Source of the DNA: Chitinophagaceae bacterium
Lineage (GTDB): Bacteria > Bacteroidota > Bacteroidia > Chitinophagales > Chitinophagaceae
Assembly (NCBI GenBank): GCA_017853575.1
Contig: JAFMJI010000004.1
Span: 1-64,000 of the forward strand
Direction: 5' to 3'
Length of the DNA: 64,000 nt
Shown here piece by piece: positions 18,266 to 27,065 of the stretch. Both the position numbers and the translations under genes were made by a program. Every line of letters begins with the position of its first letter. Positions within the stretch are counted from its first letter, which is position 1. Below the pieces are notes generated by a model. It worked only from the letters and a program-made list of their open reading frames with translations, did no database searches and was not told where the DNA came from.

Positions 18266-18889
18266 TTAGTTATTAGCAGTGTAGAAATTGAAATTGATTT
18301 CAGCATCAGCTGAATTAAATTCACCAACAGGATCTATTTTATAAGTTTCTTTAAATAATTTATTCAACTCAATATCAGATTTTTGTGCATAATAAGTAAA
18401 GTTGTTATTAATATTATAAGCATAAAATTCTGAGGTGGTTTTATCATCCTCGTGTTGAGAAATGAGGTATAAATTGACCAACTTGTACTGTTCGTAGAAT
18501 TCAGTGTTTATTTCGAAGTCGCCATTAATCGACTCGGGTTGAATCAGTTTGAAATTTTTTAAATCCCGGATTTCATTTGCCATATTTCGATTTATTTCTC
18601 TGTCTGCTCTTCTGAAAAGCTTTGTATCGGGCATTGAAATTTTTACATTTTTGAAATCGTCTCCAGTTTCCAGGTGGATATAAAAATCAATGATGTTGCT
18701 GTCTGTTACATTCTTTGGTGTGTTTATAGATGCGAAATTGTTGATCGAGGTTAATGTAATCGTTAACAATAGGATAGAGGATCTGAATACCTTGAAAAGG
18801 CTGATCATCTTTGCGTTAAAGGGAGTGCTTTTTTTCATCATAGTTGCCTGAATTTCGTCTTTCATATAAAACAGTTTTAGAATTCTCAT
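18266..18889 (-). CDS. Exported protein of unknown function
   Basis: About 207 residues from ATG at 18889; the frame extends to a TTG at 18895. Inner starts at Met11 or Met19/20 (numbered from the TTG) would remove a 10-20 residue extension and give a more normal signal peptide: a basic start, then the hydrophobic stretch FRSSILLLTITLTS, with cleavage likely near NNFA. The mature part is hydrophilic, rich in Asn, Asp and Tyr. It contains INTEFYEQYKLVNLYLISQHEDD and DAEINFNFY near the end, suggesting a small beta-rich domain. I do not recognise the family. It is isolated, with its own promoter box and a long leader. Confidence 0.6.
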   Translation of the reverse strand: MRILKLFYMKDEIQATMMKKSTPFNAKMISLFKVFRSSILLLTITLTSINNFASINTPKNVTDSNIIDFYIHLETGDDFKNVKISMPDTKLFRRADREINRNMANEIRDLKNFKLIQPESINGDFEINTEFYEQYKLVNLYLISQHEDDKTTSEFYAYNINNNFTYYAQKSDIELNKLFKETYKIDPVGEFNSADAEINFNFYTANN

Positions 18890-18895
18890 AAGCAA

Positions 18896-19193
18896 GTAAC
18901 CGTTCTATCATTGGATGTCTTAGTAAAAAGAAACTGTGCTAAAACATCGTTAATTACTTTGTGTAATTGTGACGCAAAGATAATGATATATTGTCTAATT
19001 AAAACCTTAAAATCCTAAATATTTTAAAAAATATTCAAAAAATAATACGAATTGACTCTTATTTGATAAAAAACAACGAAAACAAGGCAGAATATTGAAT
19101 GTTGTCTAAAAAAATCGAACTTTAAAAGCTAAAGTTGTAAAAAGTCTAAATAAAAAATAATTAAATACTTGAAAATCAATATTTAGGAAGAGG
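18896..19193. other. AT-rich gene-poor stretch
   Basis: About 300 bp of very AT-rich sequence between the exported protein and the small membrane ORF. I find no ORF longer than a few dozen codons and no RNA gene. It holds one convincing minus-strand -7 box (18975-18982) and several short A/T tracts. Confidence 0.6.
18975..18982 (-). promoter_or_regulatory. -7 box of the exported protein gene
   Basis: On the minus strand this reads TATCTTTG (TAnnTTTG). Transcription from it would give a leader of roughly 80 bases before ATG 18889. No clear TTG sits at -33. Confidence 0.45.
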
Positions 19194-19343
19194 CTAGATT
19201 AAATCCAGGGCTTTTGCAAAAGTAGTTACAACTGGAACTACGGTTAATGATACCAAGGCTGGCAAGTAGAAATAAACAGCAACTGATAGTGCCAAAGAAA
19301 GGAAGAAAAGCATCCAGAACATATTTTTTTGGCTCTTTGTCAT
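19194..19343 (-). CDS. Small two-segment membrane protein (49 aa)
   Basis: A short ORF starting ATG at 19343 and ending TAG at 19194. After a polar start (TKSQKN) the protein is almost wholly hydrophobic, with the segments MFWMLFFLSLALSVAVYFYL and LVSLTVVPVVTTFA and the tail KALDLI. This fits a small inner-membrane protein with one or two crossings. A full TAnnTTTG box lies 18 bp before its ATG, which makes expression plausible. I know of no family. It could instead be fortuitous, since AT-rich DNA encodes hydrophobic residues easily. Confidence 0.5.
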   Translation of the reverse strand: MTKSQKNMFWMLFFLSLALSVAVYFYLPALVSLTVVPVVTTFAKALDLI

Positions 19344-19361
19344 ATCTTTTTGATTTATAGG

Positions 19362-19369
19362 CAAATTTA
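19362..19369 (-). promoter_or_regulatory. -7 box of the small membrane ORF
   Basis: On the minus strand this reads TAAATTTG (TAnnTTTG), 18 bp before ATG 19343. The 18-bp palindrome at 19385-19402 sits where the -33 region and an operator would lie. Confidence 0.5.
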
Positions 19370-19384
19370 AAACAAGAAACTTTT

Positions 19385-19402
19385 AAACAGAAATTTCTGT
19401 TT
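19385..19402. promoter_or_regulatory. 18-bp perfect palindrome, candidate operator
   Basis: AAACAGAAATTTCTGTTT equals its own reverse complement. It lies between two divergent starts, the small membrane ORF (19343) and the glucanotransferase (19472), in a typical dimeric-repressor position. The bound protein is unknown. Confidence 0.45.
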
Positions 19403-19471
19403 CCACATTTATATTTTTAATGTGTAATCAATACACTTTATTGAAAATCCGTATCTTGTCGCGTTCCAACA

Positions 19472-22159
19472 ATGACTGTTATGTTGCTTAGCATCTTTGT
19501 AAGATTTTCGACCAAACCTGGACAACAGTTAAAACTCACAGGGAATCTGCCTCAATTGGGTTCGGGTGATCCTGCTAATGCTGTTATGATGGAATACCAT
19601 GATCAGCAGCATTGGAAAATAACTTTGAATTTATCCAACGCCGATATAAAAAAATTCACCTATCTACAATATCAATATATATATACTGATGATCATGGCA
19701 ACTATGCTGAAGATTGGGGTGAAAACAGAAGAATCGATATAAAAGATTTATCTGATGGATCGATCTTGCTTGATACATGGATCGATATGGGTGCAATGCA
19801 GAATAATTTTTATACAGCCCCATTCAAAAATATTTATGGCAATAATCGTAAGAAAACATTCAAAAAGGACAAGCGCAAGAAATTTTTATTCAATGTTTGG
19901 GCTCCACTTTTGAAAGAACATGAATCAATTGTAATCGTAGGCAGCAATCAGTATTTTGGGAATTGGGATATCCAAAAAGGAATTCCCATGAAATTTAATG
20001 GCCATGCCTGGGCTGCACAAGTTGATGCAATAAGTGATCTGGGTTTTCTTGAATATAAGTACTGTGTTGTAGATCAGAAAGGTAAATTGCTTCGATATGA
20101 AAACGGATCTAATCGATTATTAAGCCAGCCAATTGCTGAAAATAATTTTATCATTCAGGATGGTTATGCAAGGTTGGATGATCAGTTCAAAGGAACTGGC
20201 ATCGCAATTCCGGTTTTCAGTCTACGAACAAAAAAAAGTTTTGGAGTAGGGGAGTTTAACGATATTAAACAGCTTGTTGATTGGGCTTCAGATGTATCCC
20301 TGAAAATGATTCAACTTTTGCCTGTAAATGATACTATTTCAACCCATACGAAAGCTGATTCATATCCTTACGCAGCAATTTCTGCATTCGCGCTGCACCC
20401 ATTATATATATCCATAGAAAGTATTGCAGGTGCAGAAAACAAAAAATTAATCAGCAATATTGTTAAGCATAAAAAGGAATTGAATCAATCTGAAGGAGTT
20501 TGTTATGAAGAAGTAATGAAATATAAACTTCATGCACTGCAGATTTTATTTGATGCTCAAGAGACGGATCTTTTTGAAGATGAATTGTTTATTGAATTTT
20601 ATCAAAAAAATAAATCGTGGCTTCAGCCTTATGCAGTTTTTTCATTTTTGCGTGATAAGTTCAAGACAGCTGATACAACCCAATGGGAGGAGTTTCAATA
20701 TTTCAGTCAATCTATCATAGATAAGCTTTCATCTCCCAAATCCACTTCCTATAAAAAAATCGCTTTTTATTATTTTGTTCAATATCATTTGCATCTTCAG
20801 CTCAAGAAAGCTCATGAGTACGCCAATAAAAAAGGGATTGTTTTAAAAGGAGATATTGCCATTGGAGTAAATAAACATGGTGTTGATACTTGGATGGACC
20901 CATCTCTGTATCATTTAGACATGCAAGCTGGAGCGCCTCCAGATGATTTCGCCGTTAAGGGTCAAAATTGGGGTTTCCCTACTTACAATTGGGAAGTCAT
21001 GAAAAAGAACCATTATACATGGTGGAAACAACGTTTTGAGCAAATGTCTAATTATTTTGATGCTTTCCGTATTGATCATATTCTTGGTTTCTTCAGAATT
21101 TGGTCTATTCCCTCAGATGCTGTGGAAGGTATCATGGGGAGATTTGTTCCGGCCATTTCCGTTACAAAAAAAGAAATTACTTCAATAGGAATTGATTTTT
21201 CTGAAATTCGATTCTGTCATCCTTACATTACTGATACTGTATTGTGGGAGATATCTGCTGGTAATGAGGAGGGAGTAAAAAGATTTTTGAAACAAATGTC
21301 AGATGGTCGCTATCAGTTCAAAGAAGAGTTCAATACCCAATTAAAAATTGAAAATCATTTTAGTAAATTAGAAGAGTGCGATGAGCATGCAGAACTGAAA
21401 CAAACACTATTTAATTTACATACGAATATTATATTCCACAAAGATCCTGCTGAACAAGATCATTATCATTTTAGGTTCAATGCTCAACAAACACTTTCAT
21501 TTCATCATTTACCTTCAGATGAGCAAAATGCCTTGATTGAATTATACAACGACTATTTTTTCCATCGACAGGATGAGCTATGGAAAAAAGCCGCGCTTGA
21601 AAAACTTCCTGCCCTCAAAAGAAGCACAGATATGCTGATATGCGGTGAAGATCTTGGTATGGTTCCTAAAACTGTTCCCGAGGTGATGTCCTATCTCGGA
21701 TTTCTATGCATGGAGGTTCAACGAATGTCAAAAAAATTAAATACACAATTTTTAAATCCTGCACACTCCGCATATCTGACTGTTGTAACACCCTCTACCC
21801 ACGACATGAGTACCATCCGTGAATGGTGGTTGGAAGATAAAAAGGCTTCACAAAATTTTTTCAACCAAGAACTTTGGCAATATGGAGAGGCGCCACATGA
21901 AGCCAATGTGCATATTGTTAAGTCAATTATCCTACAGCACTTGGCTTCCCCTGCAATGTGGGCTGTGTTTCAGTTACAAGATTTGTTTGCAATGGATGAA
22001 TCATTGAGATTGGTTGATCCATATAAAGAAAGGATCAATATCCCGGGTGATTCGAAACATTATTGGAGATATCGAATGCCAATTGATATGGAAGATCTTC
22101 AAAAGAAGAAAAATTTCAACGAACTGTTGCATTATTTCATCACATCTAATGGTAGGTAG
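19472..22159 (+). CDS. malQ: 4-alpha-glucanotransferase with two CBM20 domains
   Basis: A GH77 amylomaltase that moves alpha-1,4-glucan segments between maltodextrins. The 895-residue protein has two N-terminal starch-binding CBM20 modules (about 6-110 and 128-235), the plan also found in plant DPE2, then the GH77 barrel. Catalytic landmarks are DAFRIDHILGFFRIW (nucleophile Asp), LICGEDLGMVPKTV (acid/base Glu) and VVTPSTHDMSTIREWW (third Asp). No signal peptide, so it acts in the cytoplasm, probably on glycogen or imported maltodextrin. Met4 is an alternative start. Its TAG stop overlaps by one base the GTG start of the dipeptide epimerase. Confidence 0.95.
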   Translation: MTVMLLSIFVRFSTKPGQQLKLTGNLPQLGSGDPANAVMMEYHDQQHWKITLNLSNADIKKFTYLQYQYIYTDDHGNYAEDWGENRRIDIKDLSDGSILLDTWIDMGAMQNNFYTAPFKNIYGNNRKKTFKKDKRKKFLFNVWAPLLKEHESIVIVGSNQYFGNWDIQKGIPMKFNGHAWAAQVDAISDLGFLEYKYCVVDQKGKLLRYENGSNRLLSQPIAENNFIIQDGYARLDDQFKGTGIAIPVFSLRTKKSFGVGEFNDIKQLVDWASDVSLKMIQLLPVNDTISTHTKADSYPYAAISAFALHPLYISIESIAGAENKKLISNIVKHKKELNQSEGVCYEEVMKYKLHALQILFDAQETDLFEDELFIEFYQKNKSWLQPYAVFSFLRDKFKTADTTQWEEFQYFSQSIIDKLSSPKSTSYKKIAFYYFVQYHLHLQLKKAHEYANKKGIVLKGDIAIGVNKHGVDTWMDPSLYHLDMQAGAPPDDFAVKGQNWGFPTYNWEVMKKNHYTWWKQRFEQMSNYFDAFRIDHILGFFRIWSIPSDAVEGIMGRFVPAISVTKKEITSIGIDFSEIRFCHPYITDTVLWEISAGNEEGVKRFLKQMSDGRYQFKEEFNTQLKIENHFSKLEECDEHAELKQTLFNLHTNIIFHKDPAEQDHYHFRFNAQQTLSFHHLPSDEQNALIELYNDYFFHRQDELWKKAALEKLPALKRSTDMLICGEDLGMVPKTVPEVMSYLGFLCMEVQRMSKKLNTQFLNPAHSAYLTVVTPSTHDMSTIREWWLEDKKASQNFFNQELWQYGEAPHEANVHIVKSIILQHLASPAMWAVFQLQDLFAMDESLRLVDPYKERINIPGDSKHYWRYRMPIDMEDLQKKKNFNELLHYFITSNGR

Positions 22160-23181
22160 TGCTTAGTATTAAATACTGGAAAAAAGAACTTGCTTTTCAA
22201 CATCCTTTTACCATTTCAAAGGGAACAAAAACACATCAACCTGTTTTTATTGTTGAACTTTCATGGAGAGGTATTAAAGCATACGGGGAAGCCCCTGCAA
22301 TTTCATATTACAACATCACAACAGAAAAAATGGCAGAAGACCTCGAAGCAAAGCGAACTGCCATTGAGAAATTTTCATTTACAGATCCCAAACGATTTTG
22401 GCATTTTTTGCATCACCTAATTCCAAACAATCCTTTTTTGGTTTCTGCGCTTGATATGGCAGGGTGGGACTTGTTTGGAAAAATCCGAAGACTTCCTTTG
22501 CATAAAATTTGGTGTACCGATATCGATAAGATACCTCTTACAGATTATACCATCGGAATGGATGTAAAAGAGAAGATGCTAGAAAAAATTCAATCTCATC
22601 CGGCTCCAATTTATAAGATAAAAGTAGGAGGTAAACAGGATCTTGAAATTCTTGAGGCAATCACTTCAACTACAAATGCACTCATTCGGGTTGACGCAAA
22701 TGCAGGGTGGAACTTTCAACAGGCAGTTGAATTGCTGCCGGAATTGGAAAAATTTGGTATTGAATTCATTGAGCAGCCATTGCCAATAGATCAATGGCAA
22801 GAAATGGCTGAATTAAAGAAGAAATCGAACATTCCATTGATTGCAGACGAATCATGTGTATTTCTAAAAGATATAGAACCCTGTATCAATTCCTTTGATG
22901 GAATCAACATAAAACTTACAAAATCAAGTGGCATTACTCCAGCCATCGAGATGATAAAACTTGCCCGTAAGAACAACATGAAAGTCATGCTTGGATGCAT
23001 GAATGAGTCCACCCTGGGAACTTCTGCAATTGTTCACCTTTCACCACTAGTCGATTATTTGGATGCTGATGGACCTCTGCTATTACAGGAAGATTTAGCA
23101 AGTGGGCTTACGCTTAAAGATCACGTATGGCAATTGCCAACAAATCCTGGACTAGGAATCGTTGTAAAAGAAGGATTATAG
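22159..23181 (+). CDS. Dipeptide epimerase (enolase superfamily)
   Basis: A 340-residue cytoplasmic enzyme of the muconate-lactonizing subgroup, probably an L-Ala-D/L-Glu epimerase used in murein peptide breakdown. The catalytic KxK is in YKIKVGG. Metal ligands fall in RVDANAGW, EFIEQPLP and LIADESC. The second-face lysine is in INIKLTKSSG, and GCMNEST matches the specificity loop near the barrel end. It starts with GTG at 22159, overlapping the malQ stop by one base. Its last 6 bp overlap the convergent receptor gene. Exact dipeptide preference is inferred from the family. Confidence 0.9.
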   Translation: MLSIKYWKKELAFQHPFTISKGTKTHQPVFIVELSWRGIKAYGEAPAISYYNITTEKMAEDLEAKRTAIEKFSFTDPKRFWHFLHHLIPNNPFLVSALDMAGWDLFGKIRRLPLHKIWCTDIDKIPLTDYTIGMDVKEKMLEKIQSHPAPIYKIKVGGKQDLEILEAITSTTNALIRVDANAGWNFQQAVELLPELEKFGIEFIEQPLPIDQWQEMAELKKKSNIPLIADESCVFLKDIEPCINSFDGINIKLTKSSGITPAIEMIKLARKNNMKVMLGCMNESTLGTSAIVHLSPLVDYLDADGPLLLQEDLASGLTLKDHVWQLPTNPGLGIVVKEGL

Positions 23182-25335
23182 AATTTTATAGGAAATTCCA
23201 ATTCCAACAGTTCTTGGATTGCCTAAATGAACGGCTCCAAAATCATATCCATAGATGAAATATTTTTTATCAGTTATGTTTCTCGCCCATAGATAGACAT
23301 TGATGTTTGAAATCTTGAAGCCTATTTGAGCATGAATCAGCCCATATGCTTTTTGTTCAATTACATTTGTAACATCAAAATACTGTTTACCCGTGAATTG
23401 ATATTGTAAGTTTGCCCAACATTCATTTTTGCCTAATTTCTTTTGATAGGTACTATTAAAAAATTGCGTCGTATTGGGGGTGAAAATCTGTTTGTTTTTG
23501 TCTAATTGCATTTGCATGCCATTGATTACGGTTGAATAGCGATCATATATTGCATTGGTGAATCCTGCATTGTATTGAAGAGTCAACCCACGAATAGGTT
23601 TTGCACTTATTTCCCATTCTAATCCTTTACTTCTTAAAATACCTGCATTTTTTGTAATGGTGAATGCATCTGGCAATACAAGAAAGGGAGTTTGAATGTT
23701 ATTGACATGGTTATAAAATACAGCCAAGGCATATTGAATCGTTTTCTCTTTATTCATTCCTTTTAATCCTAATTCAAACATGCTTGAGAATTCAGGTAAA
23801 AATGCTGAAAGCGGAAGTTGGGAAGGATCACTTGAGATATTTGAAAGTCCACCTGACCTGAACCCTCTGCTGTAAGTTAGGTATATAAATTGTTGATCAC
23901 CTATTACATAATTGAGGCCAAATTTTGGTGAAAATGCAGAGAAGTTTTTCTTTGCCGTAGTATCATTCAGTATGAGAAAAGGTGGATATGGTGTTTTTTC
24001 ATACTCACTCTTTACGGTCAGTGAACGTTGTTCTTGGTCAAATCTTACACCAGCCTGAAATGACAATTTTTTGTTGAACTGGTAAGTTCCATGAGCATAT
24101 CCTGCAATACCATTGATATTTGAATGGTTGTATGAGATGATAGAGAAGTTTTTATCAGGCACACCTATGAAACCTGCATCTTTACCAAATACGGTTGCCT
24201 GTTTAGTCGGACTGCTATTGATGAAATGGTATATACCGGTAGTCCATGCAAGTTTTTTGTTTTTCTGATTGGATGATTGAAATTTCAGTTCATTTGTGAA
24301 AGCTTTTACGTTGTTGTAGGATTTACCATAGTTGTTGAAAATACCGATGATTTCATATTCGGAAAAATCCGCATCCAATGTATTGTCATAATATCTGTAA
24401 TTGTTTTGATACGCAGACTGAAAGCTTATGTTAACGTCTTTCCCTTTGTGTTGCAAAACAATGGATGCATTGTTGGTTTGATCATGCATTTCAGTAACTT
24501 GGTTTTGTGAAAGATGATAGGGCTTGACCAACGCTGTGGTATAATCTCCATTCAATGGAAATGCGCCATTGTTCAATGCTATATAGTTTTTCAGATCTGC
24601 CTGAATCGTCCAATTATTTTTCATTACATACTTTAATTGTACAGCGCCAATTCTCTGTCTTTGCTTATCGTATGTAGAAGCGGTAAAATCATTTGTATAA
24701 TATCCATTTCTTGCATCATGAAGTATGGAGGCGCTTAAATAAATTTTATCTTTAATGATGGGGGACTTTAATTGTGCGCTTATTCTTTTCTGTCCATAAT
24801 TTCCAACACTCAGGTCTGCTATTAAGCTTGGCTGATTGGTTGGTTTTTTTGTTATGATATTAATTACACCTCCCATACTGTTGCGTCCATAAAAAGTACT
24901 CTGAGGGCCTCTCAAAATCTCAATGCTTTCTATGTCATTTAACTGTGGTATATAAGTATCCAAATTAAATTGTGCAACTCCATCAATATAGGTTGCAACT
25001 GCTTGGTCGTATGAGGTAGTAACGATACCTCTTATACCGGCAATATTTCTGTTATCGCCAGATTGTGATAATGTAACATTTGGGGCGATGCCCGTTAAGT
25101 TATTGATTTCCCAAACTCTGAATAGCTGAATTTGTTCCGCACCCAAATAAGTAATAGATGAAGGTGTTTTTAATTGTGTTTGTTGCTTTTTTTCAGCACT
25201 GTAAATGATAATTTCTTGAAGGCTTTTATCATTGTTTATTTTTTTATTGGCCGAAGAATCAGATTCTTGTGCAAGTGATATATTGTTTAAAACAAGAATG
25301 GTCAAAAAAAGAAATTGGGTACGAAAAAGGGACAT
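23176..25335 (-). CDS. TonB-dependent receptor (no carboxypeptidase-like domain)
   Basis: A 719-residue classical outer-membrane receptor. After a signal peptide (to about residue 22, ISLAQ) comes a TonB-box-like LQEIIIYSAEK, then the plug (about 55-165) with IAGIRGIVTTSYDQAVATYIDGV and SIEILRGPQSTFYGRNSMGGVINIITKKP. A barrel follows with the late FSPKFGLNYVIGDQQFIYLTYSRGFRSGG block, ending in an aromatic/Leu terminus (ISYKIL). The pattern is like siderophore, vitamin or small-ligand receptors. It is the last gene of the run mltG-yihY-creatininase-like and starts 7 bp after the creatininase-like gene. Ligand unknown. Confidence 0.92.
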   Translation of the reverse strand: MSLFRTQFLFLTILVLNNISLAQESDSSANKKINNDKSLQEIIIYSAEKKQQTQLKTPSSITYLGAEQIQLFRVWEINNLTGIAPNVTLSQSGDNRNIAGIRGIVTTSYDQAVATYIDGVAQFNLDTYIPQLNDIESIEILRGPQSTFYGRNSMGGVINIITKKPTNQPSLIADLSVGNYGQKRISAQLKSPIIKDKIYLSASILHDARNGYYTNDFTASTYDKQRQRIGAVQLKYVMKNNWTIQADLKNYIALNNGAFPLNGDYTTALVKPYHLSQNQVTEMHDQTNNASIVLQHKGKDVNISFQSAYQNNYRYYDNTLDADFSEYEIIGIFNNYGKSYNNVKAFTNELKFQSSNQKNKKLAWTTGIYHFINSSPTKQATVFGKDAGFIGVPDKNFSIISYNHSNINGIAGYAHGTYQFNKKLSFQAGVRFDQEQRSLTVKSEYEKTPYPPFLILNDTTAKKNFSAFSPKFGLNYVIGDQQFIYLTYSRGFRSGGLSNISSDPSQLPLSAFLPEFSSMFELGLKGMNKEKTIQYALAVFYNHVNNIQTPFLVLPDAFTITKNAGILRSKGLEWEISAKPIRGLTLQYNAGFTNAIYDRYSTVINGMQMQLDKNKQIFTPNTTQFFNSTYQKKLGKNECWANLQYQFTGKQYFDVTNVIEQKAYGLIHAQIGFKISNINVYLWARNITDKKYFIYGYDFGAVHLGNPRTVGIGISYKIL

Positions 25336-25342
25336 AAATGGT

Positions 25343-26116
25343 TTATTTTAAAAGAGCATCAATTTGCTTGTTGTTGATTTCGCAGAAAAATTCACTGATA
25401 TTGTCTGTACATTTTTCAATAAATATTTTTCCTTTTTCAGGACTTGCTTTTGAAGGATCTCCAGATCCAGTGTCTTTGGTAATTTTCGTCCAAGGTCTTT
25501 GTGTCCAGGCCCAGCCTTCTTGAAATCCTTTTGGAGTGAATTTTTTGCTTGCACCATCTCCTGCCATTTCAATTGGAAGAAGAATTTCTGGGTGAAGGTG
25601 CATCATCACACTTGTTTCCATCTCATCCGCATGATCGCCTTTGTTAACAAAGATATCATCTTTCCTGGCCGATTGAAACCAGTTGATGACAGATATAAAC
25701 AATGAAGGGTAAAGTCCTGCCAATTCTCTGATGATTGACATGAAATTGTTGGCACCATGTCCATTTAATATGATGAATTTGGTTGCACCATGCCTCAATA
25801 CAACATCGCATACATCTTTGAGAATCGCAAGCTGAGTAGAGGGATTCATGTTCATGCAGTAAGCGATGTCCAACTGTCCAGTATTTACTCCAAAGGGGAT
25901 ACATGGTAACACCAACACTTTTGTTCCTTTTGCCCATGCTTTTTCTGCCGCACCGAATGCAATGGCATCAGCTTGGTAATTGTCGGTTGCATATGGCATG
26001 TGATAATTGTGTGCTTCTGTAGCTCCCCATGGGAGTACTACAATGTCAAATGAGTGTTGTTGAATTTCCTTCCAGTTTGTTTCTGCAAGCACATAAGGGC
26101 GTGGCTTCGTATTCAT
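25343..26116 (-). CDS. Creatininase family amidohydrolase
   Basis: A 257-residue cytoplasmic metal-dependent hydrolase of the creatininase/FAPy-deformylase superfamily, which opens cyclic amides or cleaves formamides. Metal-site landmarks are LPWGATEAHNYHMPYATDN (Glu, His, Asp), ILNGHGANN (His) and GDHADEMETSVMMH (Glu). No signal peptide is seen. The family covers creatinine, dihydroxytriazine and riboflavin-pathway substrates, so the substrate is open. Its start overlaps the yihY stop by 4 bp, and a receptor gene follows after 7 bp, which suggests the receptor may import its substrate or a precursor. Confidence 0.88.
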   Translation of the reverse strand: MNTKPRPYVLAETNWKEIQQHSFDIVVLPWGATEAHNYHMPYATDNYQADAIAFGAAEKAWAKGTKVLVLPCIPFGVNTGQLDIAYCMNMNPSTQLAILKDVCDVVLRHGATKFIILNGHGANNFMSIIRELAGLYPSLFISVINWFQSARKDDIFVNKGDHADEMETSVMMHLHPEILLPIEMAGDGASKKFTPKGFQEGWAWTQRPWTKITKDTGSGDPSKASPEKGKIFIEKCTDNISEFFCEINNKQIDALLK

Positions 26117-27060
26117 ATGTTATTTCTTTTTTCTGAAATTGATTTTATTGAATTGATCGATACATTTAATTCAAAGCCGATCAGCAATACAAGTGAGTTC
26201 ACAAATACCAAAAACATTAATATAAGGATGCTTCCCAGGGAGCCATAAATCTTATTGTATGATGCTATGTTGTTTACCCAATAAGAAAACAGGTATGAGA
26301 ACAGGATGATCAATATGGTAGCCAGAATTGATCCGGGCGTTCTTATTTTCCATTTCTTCTGAACATGAGGGGCATATCGATATATCAGGCCTATTGCAAA
26401 GAATATTAAAAGTACTGTCAACGCAACTTGGGTTGTTGCAATTACCCAGTCTAATGAATGGTTTTTGATGTGAAGGCTTTTGCTGATGTATCCAAGAAAC
26501 ACATTTTGAGTAAACATAATAAAAATAGTTGCAAGGATGAGTAATACAATGATCAAGGTTAATCTTATTGCAGCCAGTCTTATTTGAATGAAGTTTCTAT
26601 TCTCAACCTCAATATGTAACATAGATTTTCTAAAAGTTCTCATCAGAGTAATGGTTGCATTGGAAGAAAAATATGCCGCCAAAAGTAAACCAAATGATAG
26701 GGTTCCCGTTCCTGCTGCAAAGAAGTCGTCTGTAACATTCTTAATCATTAAATATGTTCTATTATCTGGTATTATATTTTTTAGAAGGATCAATATCTCT
26801 GAGTAAAGTTTTTTTGAACCAGGTAAAAGAGAAATCGTGGTGAAAATAAAGATGAAAAGTGGAGGAATTGCCATTAGGAAATTAAATGCAACTGATGCAG
26901 CCCTTTCATTGAGTCCAATTTGCCTGGTTTGTTTAATAAAGAATACTATAACATCATACAATGGAATTCCCTCAAATCCCGGAAGCACAAGTTTCTTGGA
27001 CCAATCAATGATAGGTTTGATTGGCCAACTTTCAATGATGATCCTTTGCAGTTTGATCAT
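26113..27060 (-). CDS. YihY/BrkB family membrane protein
   Basis: A 315-residue inner-membrane protein with about six transmembrane segments. Landmarks are NERAASVAFNFLMAIPPLFIFIFTTISLL at the first segment and YRYAPHVQKKWKIRTPGSILATILIILFSYLFSYWVNNIASYNKIYGSLGSILILM near the end, both typical of the YihY/BrkB family (formerly mis-called RNase BN). Its biochemical role is not established. It begins 5 bp after mltG and overlaps the creatininase-like gene by 4 bp, so it is in the same operon. Confidence 0.9.
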   Translation of the reverse strand: MIKLQRIIIESWPIKPIIDWSKKLVLPGFEGIPLYDVIVFFIKQTRQIGLNERAASVAFNFLMAIPPLFIFIFTTISLLPGSKKLYSEILILLKNIIPDNRTYLMIKNVTDDFFAAGTGTLSFGLLLAAYFSSNATITLMRTFRKSMLHIEVENRNFIQIRLAAIRLTLIIVLLILATIFIMFTQNVFLGYISKSLHIKNHSLDWVIATTQVALTVLLIFFAIGLIYRYAPHVQKKWKIRTPGSILATILIILFSYLFSYWVNNIASYNKIYGSLGSILILMFLVFVNSLVLLIGFELNVSINSIKSISEKRNNI

Positions 27061-27065
27061 GTGTC

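Noticed and set aside
19422-19436. GTGTA-ATCAA-TACAC inverted repeat before malQ
   Set aside because: Arms of 5 bp in AT-rich DNA are expected by chance; the nearby 18-bp palindrome is much stronger.
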